From Anaerocolumna sedimenticola (GTDB taxonomy: Bacteria; Bacillota; Clostridia; Lachnospirales; Lachnospiraceae), in the NCBI RefSeq assembly GCF_009931695.1, contig NZ_CP048000.1:1453001-1517000 (forward strand): 64,000 nt of DNA. Reading direction: 5' to 3'. The notes beneath the pieces were generated by a model. The model was not told the DNA's origin and did not search any database. It worked only from the letters and a program-made list of their open reading frames with translations. Position numbers and translations under genes: made by a program. Positions 8,213 to 18,020 of this stretch are shown here, one piece after another. Numbering within the stretch: the stretch's first letter is position 1; every line of letters begins with the position of its first letter.

Positions 8213-10363
8213 ATGAAGTGTTTGCAGTTAAGAGAATTACGTCTGAATGATTTTGGAAAATTTCATAATAGGTCGCTTCGTTTAAAAAAAGGTATCAATC
8301 TTATTTATGGTGAAAATGAAGCAGGAAAATCAACTATACATTCTTTTGTAAAGGGAATGCTGTTTGGCATAGAAAAGCAAAGGGGAAGGGCTTCTAAGGA
8401 TGATACTTATGAAAAATTTCTGCCGTGGGATAATGCTGGTTCCTATAAGGGCAGCCTTGATATAGAAATCTCCGGTAAGAACATAAGGATTATCCGCAAC
8501 TTTGAAAAAAGCAGCAAAAATAACAGTATCATCGACTTGGATACCGGCAGGGAACTGCAATTAAGTCCTGAGGAATTAGCCGGTCTGTATGGTGGACTTA
8601 CGGAAGCAGGTTATCGTAACACCATAAGTATAGAACAGTTAAAGTCCAGAACAGACCAGGATTTAGTGGAAGAGGTACGCAATTACATTACGAATTTATC
8701 TTTGTCAAAAAGCAAGGAAGTTGATGTAACAAAGGCGTTAAATTATTTACAGGACAAAAGAAAAGAACTGGAATCCAGGCAATTGAAAAGTAAGATTACC
8801 GCTTTGGAAAAAGAGATTGAAGAAGGGCTTAAAAAAGAGGCGCTTGCTGATAAATTATCGCTTCAACTAAAAGAAACTGCCAAGCAGGAGAAACTACTTA
8901 CACAACAACGAAATAGTCCGCAAAATAATGTGTATTATAATAAGTATTCTTCTTTTAACGAATACCTGGCCTGCTTGGAGCAGTTTCCCATCATTAAGGA
9001 AAAATACAATATTTTAAAAGAGGTAAATCAGCAAGCGGAGCTTTTAAAAGAAAAATTAACTTCCATAGAGGTACGTTTTCATGAATACCAGGGGGATATT
9101 TCGGTAGCTTTAAAGGATAGCATAAATGAATTGGATTCTCTTAAATATGAAAGTAAAACTCTGGAAGAAGAAAAATCTGCTTATGATAGGAAAAGTGAAT
9201 CTGAGCTGAATCAGATTAAAAAAAACAGGATAAGTATATCATTTTTACCGGGATTAACAGGAGCTGCAGGTTCCCTTATCTTTATGGGAAAAAATAATCT
9301 GTTGATGGGTCTTAGTGCCGCACTTTTATTTACCGCCATTCTTTTATATCTGTTATTTACCGGCCGCGTCCGTAAAATGCAGAAAGATATTGATGTGAAA
9401 AATGGGGGATATGAAAAAGCTTTGAATTCAATCCAAGAGAAGGCGAAAAATATCCTAAATAAGTGTGGGGCAGAGAATGAAAAATCCTTAAATCTAAAAT
9501 ATGAGGAAGCACTCAGGCAGGAGATGTCATATGAACATCTACAGAAACAAAAAAAGGAGTATATGGAACAGGAACAACTCCTTAAAAAAAGGGCTGCCGG
9601 TCTGGAACCGGAGATAATGGAATATATAAGGAAGATTTTAGTACCATCCAATCAAAATGTCATTCCCTTTAATTTAATGGATGATGTCCGGATGAGTGAA
9701 TTGGAGGAATTTATCCGAAAGCAGAAACAAGAAATTAAAGAAAAACAGGAAGCAAATACGAAAGAGCTTGAAACTATAAGAATTAAGAAAGAAAAGCTAA
9801 AATGGGAACTGGTAACCTTAGAGGATAATGAGGACTCGCTTTTAAGAAATCAGGAATTATATAAGGAACTACTGGAAAAGAAAAAAGAGACGGATCTGGA
9901 ATTGGAAGCAATTCAGCTTTCCATAGACACCATACAGCAATTATCCATTGATATTCATGACAGTTTCGGAAGAAAGTTAAATGATTTGGTATCAAATCTA
10001 ACCGGTGAAATAACTGACCATAAATATCTGGATATTAAAATAGATGAAAAATTAAACATTAAGGTAGGTTACAAAGACAATTACGTATTATTAAATAAAT
10101 TAAGCGCAGGAACAATAGAACAATTTTATTTTGCCCTGCGGATTGCCATATCGGACCTGGTTTACGGACAGGGAAATATGCCCATCCTTTTAGATGACTG
10201 TTTTGCCTTATATGATGATAAGAGAACCCGTGGGGCACTTACTTTTCTGGCGGAGGGCAGACAGGGGCAGGTAATTATTTTTACTTGTCATAACAGGGAA
10301 AAAGATATCATGGATGAATTAAATATGAATTATAATTATATCGATTTATCGGCAAACAGTTAG
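8213..10363 (+). CDS. YhaN-like AAA/SMC-type ATPase (Rad50/SbcC-like)
   Basis: 716 residues. Walker A GENEAGKST lies near residue 35. There are long coiled coils at about 180-340 and 400-610, the signature LSAGTIEQFYFALRIA, and Walker B MPILLDDCFALYDD near the C terminus. A hydrophobic segment of about 35 residues (LIFMGKNNLLMGLSAALLFT... region, near residue 360) interrupts the coiled coil, as in membrane-anchored YhaN. This is the partner of the SbcD-like nuclease just upstream. Start is uncertain: the ATG at 8213 touches its only candidate ribosome site GGGAG, whereas an in-frame TTG at 8222 is nine bases from it and gives the family-like start MQLRELRLNDFGKF. Confidence 0.82.
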   Translation: MKCLQLRELRLNDFGKFHNRSLRLKKGINLIYGENEAGKSTIHSFVKGMLFGIEKQRGRASKDDTYEKFLPWDNAGSYKGSLDIEISGKNIRIIRNFEKSSKNNSIIDLDTGRELQLSPEELAGLYGGLTEAGYRNTISIEQLKSRTDQDLVEEVRNYITNLSLSKSKEVDVTKALNYLQDKRKELESRQLKSKITALEKEIEEGLKKEALADKLSLQLKETAKQEKLLTQQRNSPQNNVYYNKYSSFNEYLACLEQFPIIKEKYNILKEVNQQAELLKEKLTSIEVRFHEYQGDISVALKDSINELDSLKYESKTLEEEKSAYDRKSESELNQIKKNRISISFLPGLTGAAGSLIFMGKNNLLMGLSAALLFTAILLYLLFTGRVRKMQKDIDVKNGGYEKALNSIQEKAKNILNKCGAENEKSLNLKYEEALRQEMSYEHLQKQKKEYMEQEQLLKKRAAGLEPEIMEYIRKILVPSNQNVIPFNLMDDVRMSELEEFIRKQKQEIKEKQEANTKELETIRIKKEKLKWELVTLEDNEDSLLRNQELYKELLEKKKETDLELEAIQLSIDTIQQLSIDIHDSFGRKLNDLVSNLTGEITDHKYLDIKIDEKLNIKVGYKDNYVLLNKLSAGTIEQFYFALRIAISDLVYGQGNMPILLDDCFALYDDKRTRGALTFLAEGRQGQVIIFTCHNREKDIMDELNMNYNYIDLSANS

Positions 10364-10451
10364 TAGTCCAATAGGATAAAATATACTTGAATTCGTAGGT
10401 AAGTCCGGTACGGATCAGATACTTTTATCGATTAGAAATGCAGAGGAAATT

Positions 10452-12901
10452 ATGGAAAATAACAAAAATAAGCAAACTAAAAACACAGGATACAATACAG
10501 GAGCAAAAAACAGAAATTCGGGAAGTAAGAAAGTACATACAAAAGCGAATTCAAAGAATACAAAAAACGGGAAAAAGAAACATTCCCGATTCAGAAGAAA
10601 ACTACGCTGGATCTTACTTATTTCCAGTTTTGTATTTTCAGTCAGTGCGTTAATTGGTATTCTTACTTTTTATCTCATATACGGGGATGATTTTGAACGT
10701 TATCAAAAGGAAGCGGATCAATTTGTCAGTCAGTCGACGTTAGATACGTTCAGACAAACTGAAACCAGTTTGGTATATGATCAGAATGAAAAGCTGATAT
10801 CCGTATTAAAGGGAGCTAAGGACGTATATTACCTGAAATACGAGGACATACCAAAAACTGCCGTGGAGGCCATGATCGCGATTGAAGATAAGAAATTTAT
10901 GGAACATGCGGGGATTGACTTAAAAGCCAATGTGAGGGCATTTATAGCTTTAGTTAAGCATAAAGGCGGTGTAACCCAGGGAGCCAGTACCATTACCCAA
11001 CAGCTTGCCAGAACCATTTTTTTAACAAATGAGGTAAGTATTGAAAGAAAATTAAAGGAAATCTTTATTTCTGTTGAATTGGAGAAAAAATACAGCAAAG
11101 AACAAATTATGGAGTTCTATCTGAATAATATTTATTTTGCTAACGGATATTATGGAATTCAGGCGGCCAGCCGCGGTTACTTTAATAAAACTGCGGATAA
11201 ACTCAGTTTATCCCAGATTGCATTTTTATGTGCGATACCCAATAATCCTACGATATATGATCCAAGAGACCATAAGGACAATACCATAAAACGACGGGAC
11301 AGAATACTGTTTCAGATGGAAAAAGACGGCTGGATCAGTAAAGAAGAATACGATGCTGCCTGTAACGAAGAGATTAAACTCGTACAAAAAAGGTCAGCAA
11401 AAACAATTATGTAGAAACTTATGTATTTTACTGTGCTACAAGAGCTTTAATGGCACAGGAGGGCTTTGAATTCAGGAATGAATTTTCCAGTGAGGAAGAC
11501 CGTAAGAATTATGAAGAAAAGTATACGGAACTTTATAATCAGTATCAGAAATCCTTATATACTGCAGGTTACCGTATCTATACTTCCATCGACTTAAAGA
11601 AACAGAAAGAACTGCAAAAAGCAGTGGATGATAATCTGAAAGGTTTTACGGATAAGAATAAAGAGGGCATCTATAAACTTCAGGGTGCGGCAGTATCCAT
11701 AGAAAACAAAACAGGCAGGGTAGTTGCCATTGTAGGCGGCAGGTATCAGGAAGCCTCCGGTTATACCTTAAACCGCGGATACCAAAGTTACAGGCAGCCG
11801 GGAAGTTCTATTAAACCATTAATCGTGTATACTCCATCCTTTGAAAACGGACATTATCCGGACGATATGGTAGTGGATGAGAAATTTAAAGACGGGCCAT
11901 CCAACTCCGACGGAACTTATTTAGGAAAGATTACAATAAGAAAAGCCGTAGAAAAATCAAAGAACACCATTGCCTGGAAGTTATTCGAGGAGCTTACCCC
12001 TAAAGTAGGATTGTCGTATCTTTTAAATATGAATTTCAATAAAATAGAAGAAAATGATTATTATCCGGCGGCTTCTCTGGGTGGTTTTACAACAGGTGTG
12101 AGCCCGCTTGAAATAACTTCAGGTTATGCTGCTTTGGAAAATGACGGTGTTTACAGGCAACCAACCTGTATTATCCGGATAGAGGATTCCCAGGGAAATG
12201 TTCTGGTAGATGAAAATAAAACCAAGAAGAGAATCTATGATACCAATGCGGCAAGAATGATGACGGATGTATTAACCGGCGTTATTTTAAGGGGTACCGG
12301 AGCCGGACTGGGACTTGACGGAATGATAAGTGCCGGTAAAACCGGAACCACCAATGATAAAAAAGACGGCTGGTTTGTAGGTTATACTCCTTATTATACC
12401 ACCGGGGTCTGGGTTGGATATGATATTCCAAAGGAAACGAATGAGTTGTCCGGTGCAACATTTCCGGGCTCTATCTGGAAACAATATATGAGCGTTATTC
12501 ATAAAGGCCTGGAAAGCAAAGAGTTTACTCCATACGAAGACGGCCGGCCTAAGGATGTGGAAGAGGAGACGGTGGAAACGAAAGATACCGCAGAAACTAA
12601 GGATACGTTAGAGCAGACGAATGAGAATAGTTTTGAAAGTGAAGAAACAGATACCGGAAATGAAGATTCTTCAGATGGTTCCGTGGAGAATCCTGGTGAT
12701 ACTACGGATAACCCTGATGGAAATTCCGATGAGGATGGCTGGAATGATAATGGCGGTACAACAAATGACGGCGATGGGGAAGAAACTCCGCCTGACTGGG
12801 AAGACCCATCCGATAATGGGGACAATGTTAACAGCCAGGATGACGGCTCATGGAGCGATGAAGACAGCTGGGATAACCAGGGAAACAGTCTGGAAGAGTA
12901 A
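10452..12901 (+). CDS. Class A penicillin-binding protein 1A (apparent frameshift at 11399-11403)
   Basis: Bifunctional glycosyltransferase/transpeptidase of peptidoglycan synthesis. It has a basic N-terminal cytoplasmic tail and one membrane helix (about residues 52-76). The GT51 domain contains EDKKFMEHAG and GASTITQQLART. The transpeptidase domain has PGSSIKPL (SxxK), SKN and AGKTGTTNDKKDGWFVGYTP. An acidic, Asn/Asp/Glu-rich tail of about 130 residues follows. The frame breaks in a run of five As at 11399-11403. Adding one A joins ...RSAK to NNYVETYVFYCATRALM, a normal family sequence, and yields 816 residues. The loss in a homopolymer suggests a consensus error rather than a dead gene. 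Start ATG follows GAGGAAATT. Confidence 0.88.
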
Positions 12902-12993
12902 AAACCGTAGATGATAAAAAACACCCTCAAAATAAATAAAATAACGTAAGATAATAAGAAAACAAAGTAAAATAAAAAAATCAAAAAATTATA

Positions 12994-13024
12994 TTGACTC
13001 TCCTGTTACATTAAGGTTTATCAT
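12994..13024 (+). promoter_or_regulatory. MerR-type promoter of the MerR/GyrI gene
   Basis: -35 TTGACT (12994-12999) and -10 TATCAT (13019-13024) with a 19-bp spacer containing an imperfect dyad (CCTGTTA...TTAAGG). This is the same architecture as the TipAS regulator promoter at 5081-5111, again upstream of a MerR gene, and fits autoregulation by DNA untwisting. Confidence 0.6.
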
Positions 13025-13074
13025 ACCTGTAAGGCCTTAATAAATAATAAATGTGTACACATAGGTGATGGATT

Positions 13075-13887
13075 ATGTTCAAAATAGGTGATTTTGCAAA
13101 ATTAAACCGTGTTACGGTTGCCGCTTTAAGGCATTATGATGCCATAGGGCTGCTGCGGCCGGAAACTACCGATAACTTTACCGGTTACCGTTATTATTCC
13201 GTTTCCCAGATGCCTAAGTTAAACCGCATCATAACACTCAAAGAACTTGGGTTTTCCCTGGATGAAATATCTTTGATTTTAAATCACAAATCCGGAGATA
13301 CGCTTAAACTTCTTTTACAATTAAAGTATAACGAGATAAAAAGTAAATTAGAAGAAGAACAATCCAGACTTACCCGAATAGAAACATTTATGAAGTTGTA
13401 TGAACAGGAGGATTATATTATGAAATATGATATTGTATTAAAATCTATTGATGAGATAAAAGTAGCAGGACTCAGGGATTTTATACCAAGTTATAGTGAA
13501 CAGGGACATTTATGGATGGAACTTGGAGAGTATCTCGGTAAAAAAGGTGTAAAAACAGTACCGCCCTGTATGGTAATTTATTATGACCCTGGTTATAAGG
13601 AAGATAAGGTAGACGCAGAAATCATTGAACCTATTATGGGAGATCTGGAAGGAAATGACCGGATAAAGGTCAGAAATTTAGAAAGTGTAAAACAGATGGC
13701 CTGTGTTGTTCATAAAGGTTCTTACCAGACCTTAAGCTTAGCTTATAATGCCTTATCAAAATGGATTGAAGAAAACGGCTATACCATGTCCGGCCCACAA
13801 AGGGAATTATACCTGAAAGGAGAATGGGATTCTAAAAACCCGGATGAATATATAACGGAAATCCAGATTCCGGTTTCGGTTAATTGA
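13075..13887 (+). CDS. MerR family regulator with GyrI-like effector-binding domain (BmrR-like)
   Basis: 270 residues. N-terminal MerR helix-turn-helix (FKIGDFAKLNRVTVAALRHYDAIGLLRPE, then RYYSVSQMPKLNRIITLKELGFSLDEI). There is a coiled-coil linker to about residue 115, then a GyrI-like/SOUL-type ligand domain (MKYDIVLKSIDEIKVAGLRDF... and CVVHKGSYQTLSLAYNALSKWIEENG). BmrR-class proteins respond to cationic drugs; the ligand here is unknown and no efflux gene is adjacent. AGGTGA lies upstream of the ATG. The promoter at 12994-13024 has a 19-bp spacer. Confidence 0.87.
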   Translation: MFKIGDFAKLNRVTVAALRHYDAIGLLRPETTDNFTGYRYYSVSQMPKLNRIITLKELGFSLDEISLILNHKSGDTLKLLLQLKYNEIKSKLEEEQSRLTRIETFMKLYEQEDYIMKYDIVLKSIDEIKVAGLRDFIPSYSEQGHLWMELGEYLGKKGVKTVPPCMVIYYDPGYKEDKVDAEIIEPIMGDLEGNDRIKVRNLESVKQMACVVHKGSYQTLSLAYNALSKWIEENGYTMSGPQRELYLKGEWDSKNPDEYITEIQIPVSVN

Positions 13888-13921
13888 AATTTGAGTCAAA
13901 CCAGCTATAGTATAATGAATT

Positions 13922-13966
13922 AAAAAACCGGATAGGATGAATTTTATTCATCCTATCCGGTTTTTT
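13922..13966. terminator. Strong bidirectional terminator after the MerR/GyrI gene
   Basis: A roughly 19-bp inverted repeat with A-tract left end and T-tract right end around a short loop (arms 13922-13941 and 13948-13966). It separates the convergent merR and prs genes. Confidence 0.9.
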
Positions 13967-13973
13967 GTCTTAT

Positions 13974-14072
13974 TTCCGCGAAAGCAAAGTGAGAATTAGC
14001 AAGCTTGCTTGCAATAATTCGAACGCGCACGCGAACCGGAGAAACACGCAAAGCTTGTTTCTTACGGTTTTC
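13974..14072. repeat. Dispersed terminator-adjacent repeat, family A, copy 1
   Basis: About 100 bp immediately after the T-run of the terminator. Core AAGCAAAGTGAGAATT is shared exactly with copies at 30777-30871 and 63941-64000. Internal hairpins: GAATT...GCAAG / CTTGC...AATTC, and ACCGGAGAAAC / GTTTCTTACGGT. GC-richer than its surroundings. No coding potential seen. Confidence 0.75.
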
Positions 14073-14117
14073 AAAAAACTATCCTTATATTTTATATAAG
14101 TAAGGTTTTCTTTTCGT

Positions 14118-15287
14118 TTATTTCTTATATTTATTTAAAATATTCTGGATTCTTTCTGTAGGACTTAATAATTTACTGATGGAGGAATCGTGATTTAAGG
14201 TATCAATTAATAAAGCAATATATTTACTCATATCTACATTAATATAATAAGGTTTTGATAATAATTCTTCTGTCTGGTAAACCAGGTTTGTTGTTAAAAC
14301 CCTATAGATTAATCCCTGTTCGTATGCTTCATCAAATTTGGAGAGACCATTGGTGAATAAACCAAAGGTGGATGCTACAAAAATTCTGCCTGCTTTTCTT
14401 CTTTTTAATTCTTTGGCAACATCGATCATACTCTCACCGGAGGAAATCATATCATCAATGATTAACATATCCTTGCCTTCTACATCAGAACCTAAGAATT
14501 CATGTGCGACAATTGGATTGCGGCCGTTAATAATTGTTGTATAGTCACGGCGTTTATAGAACATACCCAGATCCACTCCCAGGACATTGGCAAAATAAAC
14601 GGCACGGTTCATGCCGCCCTCATCGGGGCTGATAACCATCATATGCTCCGCATCAAGATTAAGATCCGGTACTTTTTTTAATAAAGCTTTGATGAACTGG
14701 TAAGTAGGCTGTACCGTTTCAAAACTCTTTAATGGAATAGCATTTTGTACACGTGGGTCATGGGCATCAAAGGTAATAATACTTTCTACACCCATATTGG
14801 TTAATTCCTGCAAAGCCAATGCACAGTCAAGGGATTCCCTGGAACTGCGTCTATGCTGACGGCTCTCATATAAGAAAGGCATGATTACAGTGATTCTGCG
14901 GGCTTTACCGCCTACAGCTGCAATTATTCTCTTTAAATCCTGATAGTGGTCATCCGGTGACATATGGTTGGTATGTCCGCAAACCGTATAAGTTAAACTG
15001 TAATTGCAAACGTCCAAAAGCAGATATAAATCGGTACCACGGACGGATTCCCTGATTACACCTTTCGCTTCTCCGGTACCAAATCTTGGGCAGCCGGCAT
15101 CAATAAGGTAAGAATCACGCTGGTATCCTGCAAATGCAATTGTAGAAGTGTGTTCGCTTTCTCTTGCCTTACGCCAATCCACAATATAATCATTTACTTT
15201 TTGTCCCAGAGATTTACTGCTTTCCAGAGATATGATACCTAAAGTACCGACTGGGATCGTTTCAAATATTTTTTCTTGCTGCGGCAT
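14118..15287 (-). CDS. prs: Ribose-phosphate pyrophosphokinase
   Basis: 389-residue PRPP synthetase (ribose-5-phosphate + ATP to PRPP + AMP), feeding nucleotide, histidine and tryptophan synthesis. The PRPP-binding loop is DMLIIDDMISSGESM. The pyrophosphate-site region reads MPFLYESRQHRR and the substrate flap TFDAHDP. It is longer than the usual 315 residues because of an N-terminal extension and insertions, a form common in clostridia. An in-frame TTG at 15302 lies inside the ribosome site; the ATG at 15287 has GGAGG eight bases upstream. Its own promoter lies at 15371-15399. Confidence 0.92.
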   Translation of the reverse strand: MPQQEKIFETIPVGTLGIISLESSKSLGQKVNDYIVDWRKARESEHTSTIAFAGYQRDSYLIDAGCPRFGTGEAKGVIRESVRGTDLYLLLDVCNYSLTYTVCGHTNHMSPDDHYQDLKRIIAAVGGKARRITVIMPFLYESRQHRRSSRESLDCALALQELTNMGVESIITFDAHDPRVQNAIPLKSFETVQPTYQFIKALLKKVPDLNLDAEHMMVISPDEGGMNRAVYFANVLGVDLGMFYKRRDYTTIINGRNPIVAHEFLGSDVEGKDMLIIDDMISSGESMIDVAKELKRRKAGRIFVASTFGLFTNGLSKFDEAYEQGLIYRVLTTNLVYQTEELLSKPYYINVDMSKYIALLIDTLNHDSSISKLLSPTERIQNILNKYKK

Positions 15288-15370
15288 TCTATTGACCTCC
15301 AATAAAATTTGATTAACAATGGCATTGAGAAATATGCCGTCGTTATATGTATGGTAAAATGTCCATTAAC

Positions 15371-15399
15371 GTTATACCATTAACCTTTTAGTAAGTCAA
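15371..15399 (-). promoter_or_regulatory. Sigma-A promoter of prs
   Basis: Minus-strand -35 TTGACT (15394-15399), 17-bp spacer and -10 TATAAC (15371-15376), about 84 bases upstream of the prs ATG. Confidence 0.75.
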
Positions 15400-15427
15400 G
15401 GCTAAATAGCAAACTAGGCTCTAAAAT

Positions 15428-15459
15428 GTTACAGTTCAGCCTTGTAGCTGAACTGTAAC
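15428..15459 (-). terminator. Hairpin terminator directly after the dnaC-type gene
   Basis: 13-bp perfect inverted repeat (15428-15440 / 15447-15459, loop of six) two bases from the stop codon of the helicase loader. The U-tract after it is weak (ATTTTAG on the minus strand). It may also act as an mRNA 3'-end stabiliser. Confidence 0.65.
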
Positions 15460-15460
15460 T

Positions 15461-16447
15461 CTAAAATAATTTCTTAAGACGAATATCCTCACCGACAATT
15501 TTAAGAAGAGCATAATTGCTTGCAATTCTTGAAAATACGCGTTCACTGTAAATTGTATTAATATTATCCAAAGATAAATTGGTTGAAATAATCGTTGATT
15601 TTCTTCTTAAGAAACGTTCATTAATACATAGATATAATTGTACATTTACAAAAGAATTATTTAATTCCGTTCCAAGATCATCGATAATCAGTAAATCACA
15701 ATCCAAAATATAATCAAACTGGTTCTGGAATTCAAAATTATCTTCTCCTTTACCAAACTTATTTTTCTCTAATATATCAAATAGCTGGAAAGCAGTAAGA
15801 TAGATAACCGTATTAGCTCTGTCTAAAAGTTCCTTGGCAATGCAGTTGGCCAGAAATGTCTTGCCAACACCGGTATTGCCGTATAATAAGAGATTATTAT
15901 ATTCTTTATCAAACTGGTTAATATAATTCCGGCAGACTTCTACAACTTTCTTAATATTTTCTCTGGGTGTCATTCTGGTACTCGGTTCGACGTAATCCTC
16001 GGAATAATACTCATAGGAGAACGTATCAAAATTCTCTCTCATAATTGCTGTTTTTATGTTGGACTGGGAATAAACGATATCTACTATGGCCTGTTTAAAA
16101 CAATGGCATTTTTCGTTACCGATATAACCGGTATCCTTACAATCCGGGCAATGATAGGTAGGCTGCAGATAATTCTCAGGATACCCGTGTCTCACTAATA
16201 ACGAAGTTCTTTTTACAGAAGCTTCCTCCGTCATTTTTTTTAATCCCGGTAAAGATTCATTGTCACCCATTAAAAGAAGTTTCGCACTGGAAACCGCACA
16301 GGTTACAACCTCATCATCAATTTCCTTTAGCTCCGGTATGATACGATAGACTTCTTCTGTTCGAATATCCAGGTCATGTTTATTCTGTAACTGTTTCATA
16401 TCATATTCCCTTAAAATCTTATTATACTGATAATTTTTTAAAGCCAT
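15461..16447 (-). CDS. dnaC: DnaC/DnaI-type replicative helicase loader ATPase
   Basis: 328 residues. There is an N-terminal helicase-binding region and a zinc ribbon (CPDCKDTGYIGNEKCHC, about residues 101-117). The AAA+ domain has Walker A GNTGVGKT, Walker B LLIIDDLG and the arginine-finger region. Such loaders place the replicative helicase DnaB (DnaC of Bacillus) on DNA with DnaD. The frame is open upstream into the neighbouring foldback repeat, but the ATG at 16447 has GAGGAGGG six bases before it and begins MALKNYQ. It follows the dnaD-type gene on the same strand, with repeat family B inserted between them. Functionally a DnaI; many annotations call it dnaC. Confidence 0.88.
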   Translation of the reverse strand: MALKNYQYNKILREYDMKQLQNKHDLDIRTEEVYRIIPELKEIDDEVVTCAVSSAKLLLMGDNESLPGLKKMTEEASVKRTSLLVRHGYPENYLQPTYHCPDCKDTGYIGNEKCHCFKQAIVDIVYSQSNIKTAIMRENFDTFSYEYYSEDYVEPSTRMTPRENIKKVVEVCRNYINQFDKEYNNLLLYGNTGVGKTFLANCIAKELLDRANTVIYLTAFQLFDILEKNKFGKGEDNFEFQNQFDYILDCDLLIIDDLGTELNNSFVNVQLYLCINERFLRRKSTIISTNLSLDNINTIYSERVFSRIASNYALLKIVGEDIRLKKLF

Positions 16448-16470
16448 ATCGGACCCTCCTCTATAGGTTG

Positions 16471-16620
16471 TTGGTAATTGAGAAACTCCAATAATATATC
16501 GATATACCATGCTATAATACAATTTCAGAGCTGAATTTTGCCCGGAGGGCAACTGAAGCTCTGAAATTCGTATTAATTGTATGGTATAATTGAGAAACTA
16601 CATAGTTTCTCAATTACCTA
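16471..16620. repeat. MITE-like foldback repeat, family B, copy 3 (between dnaD and dnaC)
   Basis: 150-bp imperfect palindrome in reverse orientation relative to copies at 31439-31589 and 39028-39173. Ends are TTGGTAATTGAGAAACT and AGTTTCTCAATTACCTA. The centre is a hairpin with GCCC/GGGC arms. It ends 6 bp from the dnaD-type stop codon and about 28 bp before the dnaC-type ribosome site, so the mRNA would carry a long hairpin between the two genes. No clear target duplication for this copy. Confidence 0.8.
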
Positions 16621-16626
16621 AGTTGT

Positions 16627-17757
16627 TTATTGTTTATGTAATAACCGCTGTTCCATGGAAGAATAATCTTCATCGGTGTAGGTTCTTTGAGGAAAAGCAT
16701 TAAAACGGTTTCCCGGGGATGGTTTGGTATTAAGGGCAGCAGGTTTATTATTTGCTTTAATAGCAGCAATCTTTTGATGTTCTTCATCCAGATGGGATAT
16801 CTGTGATAGTTCTTTAACACCTTTTTTATGCCAGTTTTCCAGTATTTTATCCGCATATTTAAAATCCGGTTTCTGAGTCTGCAATATGGTACGGTTGCAG
16901 GCTTCTACAATAATATCAATGGAAAATCCGTATTTATTAAGCCATTTGTTAATAAATTGTTTTTCAATCTGACCGGGAGCTCTGTTTAAGCCAAATGCTT
17001 TATTAACGGCATTGTAATTACTGTTATAAAGGGCGGTAGCTGCTTCTGCTTTTTCTACCGTATCGATACCCTCTTCTGCCCAGGAAAGAGCGACTGCCTC
17101 AATGTAGGAGGGATTCTTTTTATTTTTGGATACACAATATTCATACAGATACATAATTAATTCAGCCGAGAATCCTACACTTTCATATAAGTATAGAATT
17201 AACTGGAGATCCATGGGTTTAATCAGCCGGTCCAGATAGATTTCAATAATATTTAATAACCACTTTACTTCATCCGTATCGGTAAGCTGTTTAATCTGGG
17301 CTTCCGAATATGTGGGTTTTTCAAATATTCTGCCCGGAATGGTTTCACTTCTGTCAGTCAAAGCCGGTTCCATCTTTTCGTTTGATTCTTTTGTCATTGC
17401 CGCCACTGTTGCCTGAATTGTTTCCTGAATCGGATCTGCATCTTTAAAATTCAAGTTATTTATATCATTTATGGTAATGGAAATAATATCATTATCGGAG
17501 CCTCGCACGAGGGATATTAAATTTATCTTTTCCCAATAACACAGAGCACGAATAATATCCTTTTCCGTATCATCCAATCGGTCTGCAATGGATGAAATTG
17601 AAATCTCTATATCAGTGGGGCAGTTTATACACCGAAGCAGATATAAATATACCTTCACATAAGAACCGTTGGCAGAGGGCATAAATTGATCGATAAATAG
17701 ATTCGGTATTATAGTTATATCTGAAACACTGTTAGAATTTAATATAATTGTACTCAT
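16627..17757 (-). CDS. DnaD-domain replication initiation protein
   Basis: 376 residues with an N-terminal winged-helix DnaD_N-like domain (NLFIDQFMPSANGSYVKVYLYLLRC). Two DnaB_2/DnaD C-terminal helical domains follow (about 145-230 and 250-330, the latter with KAFGLNRAPGQIEKQFINKWL and NWHKKGV). DnaD proteins act with DnaA and the helicase loader in primosome assembly. The ATG at 17757 has AGGAG and AAGG upstream. Genetic linkage to the loader gene supports function in replication initiation. The 457-bp upstream region holds tandem DnaA-box 9-mers. Confidence 0.85.
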   Translation of the reverse strand: MSTIILNSNSVSDITIIPNLFIDQFMPSANGSYVKVYLYLLRCINCPTDIEISISSIADRLDDTEKDIIRALCYWEKINLISLVRGSDNDIISITINDINNLNFKDADPIQETIQATVAAMTKESNEKMEPALTDRSETIPGRIFEKPTYSEAQIKQLTDTDEVKWLLNIIEIYLDRLIKPMDLQLILYLYESVGFSAELIMYLYEYCVSKNKKNPSYIEAVALSWAEEGIDTVEKAEAATALYNSNYNAVNKAFGLNRAPGQIEKQFINKWLNKYGFSIDIIVEACNRTILQTQKPDFKYADKILENWHKKGVKELSQISHLDEEHQKIAAIKANNKPAALNTKPSPGNRFNAFPQRTYTDEDYSSMEQRLLHKQ

Positions 17758-17769
17758 ATTGCCTTAACT

Positions 17770-17960
17770 CCTATCTTCGCGTTATGTACGCATTTTAATT
17801 ACAGGGGGACTATCTTTCTTTATTTCATAAGAAATTGCGTCTTATGAGATAATAAAGCCCTCAGGGCAGGCTGCGCACTTGCGTGTATGGAATATGCCGG
17901 CCCTGCCGACCACGCTTGGCGCAAGAGTTTGCCATGCATACTCTTTGCCATGCAATTATA
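17770..17960 (-). other. GC-rich structured 5' region of the dnaD-type gene
   Basis: Non-coding stretch just upstream of the dnaD-type gene. It holds a hairpin CATAAGA/TCTTATG near 17827-17847, a GC-rich imperfect inverted repeat (CAGGGC...GCCCTG near 17875-17925) and a direct repeat TTTGCCATGCA (near 17927 and 17946). The base composition stands out from the AT-rich surroundings. I do not recognise an RNA family. Confidence 0.35.
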
Positions 17961-18020
17961 TCACAGGTAAGATTATAAGGAAATAGGCTATTTTCCTGGA
18001 AATATTCCTGAGGCAGTTAA

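Noticed and set aside
12499-12984. 161-codon minus-strand frame opposite the PBP1A tail
   Set aside because: It is the mirror of the low-complexity acidic tail (poly-Ser on the other strand), a common artefact of GAT/GAA-rich repeats; no ribosome site.
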